Assembly: GCA_029564465.1 (NCBI GenBank)
Contig: JAKQPY010000278.1
Location: forward strand, 1 to 42,042
Length of the DNA: 42,042 bases
DNA from: JAGOEF01 sp029564465
GTDB lineage: Bacteria > Bacteroidota > Bacteroidia > Bacteroidales > ML635J-15
Direction: 5' to 3'
Position 1 is the first letter of the stretch; every line of letters starts with the position of its first letter. The notes under the pieces are model-generated. The model saw only the letters and a program-made list of their open reading frames with translations. It had not been told where the DNA came from and ran no database searches. Below, piece after piece: positions 40,336 through 42,042 of this stretch. The position numbers and the translations under genes were made by a program.

Positions 40336-42042
40336 TTATTTAAGGACCGACACTTTGAATGTTTTCAAACTTTGTCCGTTGCTCACTCTTACGAAATACA
40401 TTCCGTCGGCAACATTGCCCAGATCGATGTAAATCAGATTTCCGCTACGTTGTGTTTCTACATTCATTAATTGTCCGTTGAGACTCATTACGTTTACATT
40501 CAGATTCCCATCAAAATCGCCGGCATCAATCACGAAGTTTCCTTCGTTCGGATTGGGATAGAGTTTGATTCCTGAGAAGGATTCATGACTTATGGCTGTT
40601 GCCGATACCAGATTGATATCATCGAGCATGAGGCCGTAATGGCCGGAGGCGTTGCACTGTATGGCAACATATACTGTCTGTCCGTTGTATGCATTCAGAT
40701 TGTAGGTGAATTGGTTCCAAACCGTGGGTGCCATAACGCTCTGTCCTGCCGAAATTGGAACAAAGCTAGCGGGGTTTGTATTGGTAGTGCTAATCAACAC
40801 TTTAAAGTTGGATACGGCCATGTAAGAAACCGATTTTGCCCAGAACGAGAATTCTGCATTACTGCCCAATGTAATCTGCGGGCTGATGAGCCAGTCGTTG
40901 TTGGTTCCGGTAACGGGCATGCAAATACCACAGCGGTCGCCACCATGAGGTGCATATTCAGCAGGTGCTGCGGGAGCCGTTAAATCGTTGTTGAATGCAA
41001 TCCACGAACCGATATAGTCCTGATTTATAAATACAGTACCGGTAACATTATTTACTCCTACACCATCACCATCGAATGTTGTCCATGGGTCAAAATTATC
41101 CACCTGAAAATCGGTGCAGTCTTCGAAATCCAGACTAAAGTTTGTTACCGGTGGCACAACCGTGACGTAGCTGTGTTTTGCAACCGAATTGCTGCCATAA
41201 GCATTGGTAACGGTAAGGAATACATTATAGGTTCCTGGTGTACTGTATACAATGGTCGGGTTTTGCTGACTCGAATTGGTGGTAGATGATCCGGGGAAAT
41301 ACCAGCTCCATGATGTGGGCGAGTTGGTCGAAAGATCGGTAAACGAAACGCTGTTGCCGGCTACCAGCCAGGTGGGATTACCAACAAAATCTGCCACAGG
41401 TGCATTTCCCGATTGTTGGGTTACTGTGATGTATCCGATTTTTACTTCCGAGTCGTTGCCATAGGCATTGGTTACTGTAAGACTTACGTTGTAGGTGCCC
41501 GGAGTATTGTATACAATTGAAGGATTCTGAGAACTCGAAGTAGTGGTTGCAGCTCCCGGGAACGACCAGGACCAGGAGGTAGGTGTGTTGGTCGATAAAT
41601 CGGTAAATGCAACGGTTCCACCTGCCGAAACAGTGGTTGGGTTGCCTACAAAGTTTGCGTTAGGTGCTGTACCTCCCTGTTGGGTTACCGTGATGTATCC
41701 GTTTTTCACTTCCGAGTCGTTACCATAGGCATTGGTTACGGTGAGACTTACATTGTAGGTTCCCGGTGTGTTGTAAACTATCGAAGGATTCTGAGAACTC
41801 GAAGTTGTAGTTGCTGCTCCGGGGAAAGACCACGACCACGAAGTAGGTGAGTTGGTCGACAAATCGGTGAACGAAACGGTTCCTCCGGCACCCACGGTTG
41901 TGGGGTTGCCCGAGAAGTTCGCTACAGGTGCATTTCCTGCTGCTGTTACCGTGATGTATCCGTTTTTCACTTCCGAATCGTTGCCATATGCATTGGTTAC
42001 GGTGAGACTTACGTTATAGGTTCCCGGTGTATTATACACAAT
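40336..42042 (-). CDS. PKD-repeat secreted protein with T9SS type A sorting domain, N-terminus outside the window
   Basis: The frame is open to the right edge, so the gene begins beyond the window; 568 codons are visible. Starting from the edge it has a partial PKD domain, three full PKD domains (88-residue period; see the repeat entry), then a choice-of-anchor-J/cleaved-adhesin-like beta domain (about 300-485: FSLDFEDCTDFQVDNFDPWTTFDGDG ... NDWLISPQITLGSNAEFSFWAKS ... YGLMLDDINLVSA) and a C-terminal T9SS type A sorting domain (IKLYPNPNEGNFVIDAGDFDGNLNV ... GMYFVRVSNGQSLKTFKVSVLK). It should be exported through the type IX system and anchored at the surface or released. The PKD domains probably act as spacers. 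Binding partner or enzyme activity, if any, would lie in the missing N-terminal part. Confidence 0.9.
   Translation of the reverse strand: MVYNTPGTYNVSLTVTNAYGNDSEVKNGYITVTAAGNAPVANFSGNPTTVGAGGTVSFTDLSTNSPTSWSWSFPGAATTTSSSQNPSIVYNTPGTYNVSLTVTNAYGNDSEVKNGYITVTQQGGTAPNANFVGNPTTVSAGGTVAFTDLSTNTPTSWSWSFPGAATTTSSSQNPSIVYNTPGTYNVSLTVTNAYGNDSEVKIGYITVTQQSGNAPVADFVGNPTWLVAGNSVSFTDLSTNSPTSWSWYFPGSSTTNSSQQNPTIVYSTPGTYNVFLTVTNAYGSNSVAKHSYVTVVPPVTNFSLDFEDCTDFQVDNFDPWTTFDGDGVGVNNVTGTVFINQDYIGSWIAFNNDLTAPAAPAEYAPHGGDRCGICMPVTGTNNDWLISPQITLGSNAEFSFWAKSVSYMAVSNFKVLISTTNTNPASFVPISAGQSVMAPTVWNQFTYNLNAYNGQTVYVAIQCNASGHYGLMLDDINLVSATAISHESFSGIKLYPNPNEGNFVIDAGDFDGNLNVNVMSLNGQLMNVETQRSGNLIYIDLGNVADGMYFVRVSNGQSLKTFKVSVLK
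41152..41931 (-). repeat. Tandem PKD-domain repeats, 264-bp period
   Basis: Full copies are 41931-41668, 41667-41404 and 41403 to about 41152, plus a partial copy 42042-41932. Each begins AP(V/N)A(N/D)F and contains SFTDLST or AFTDLST, PTSWSW and YNTPGTYNVSLTVTNAYG (STPGTYNVFLTVTNAYG in the last). The two middle copies are identical in protein over 48 residues, while the third copy has diverged. Confidence 0.9.

Noticed and set aside
1..42042. CRISPR arrays, prophage or integron structures, rRNA genes
   Set aside because: No regularly spaced short repeats, phage structural genes, integrase or rRNA-like stretches are visible. The only repeats are the PKD-coding units, the intergenic motif and the IS ends.

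Overview
This 42 kb window is a chromosomal segment of a Bacteroidota bacterium, most like the Bacteroidales or a sediment or marine relative. The evidence is: three large secreted proteins carrying type IX secretion (T9SS) C-terminal sorting domains, a TonB-dependent receptor with a carboxypeptidase-regulatory-like N-terminus paired with a DUF4249 lipoprotein, an FtsI with a C-terminal PASTA domain, a glycine-lipid-type acyltransferase pair, and repeated matches to the Bacteroidota promoter pattern (-7 TAnnTTTG, -33 TTTG/TTG) in front of genes. MurE has the DNPR signature of meso-diaminopimelate addition, so the wall is of the DAP type.

Layout. 1-2522: the end of a membrane glycosyltransferase-like protein, then a small lipoprotein with an exactly repeated ten-residue motif directly upstream of a radical SAM/SPASM enzyme. 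2586-7462: a membrane-anchored AraC-type regulator, a 978-residue SprB-like T9SS type B protein and a small BLIP-fold-like lipoprotein. 7463-7944: degenerate intergenic repeats and tRNA-Pro(GGG) on the minus strand. 7945-13338: a tight run of TonB receptor, DUF4249 lipoprotein, DsbD alpha-domain-like periplasmic protein, thioredoxin reductase and endonuclease III. 13406-15639: argS and a short SSB. 15692-19818: a T9SS type A secreted-protein gene broken by an in-frame TAG, an IS4-family insertion sequence (1354 bp, 9-bp target duplication) and a Crp/Fnr regulator whose promoter the IS appears to have split. 19842-35410: the complete Bacteroidota-type division and cell-wall (dcw) cluster on the minus strand, in transcription order mraZ-rsmH-ftsL-ftsI-murE-mraY-murD-ftsW-murG-murC-ftsQ-ftsA-ftsZ-yqeY, with a MraZ operator in front. 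35590-37495: a divergent pair of acyltransferases resembling GlsA/GlsB. 37501-42042: a small membrane protein, typA, an MgtC-like protein and a PKD-repeat T9SS protein that runs off the right edge.

How the genes work together. The dcw cluster makes lipid II (MurE, MraY, MurD, MurG, MurC) and assembles the divisome (FtsZ, FtsA, FtsQ, FtsL, FtsW, FtsI). The receptor and DUF4249 genes share a transcript with thiol-redox genes, which suggests envelope uptake and reducing power are co-expressed. The radical SAM/lipoprotein pair is the least understood system here. The clearest new regulatory observations are the IS insertion between the -33 and -7 boxes of the crp/fnr promoter and a nested hairpin in the transposase leader that ends exactly at its start codon.
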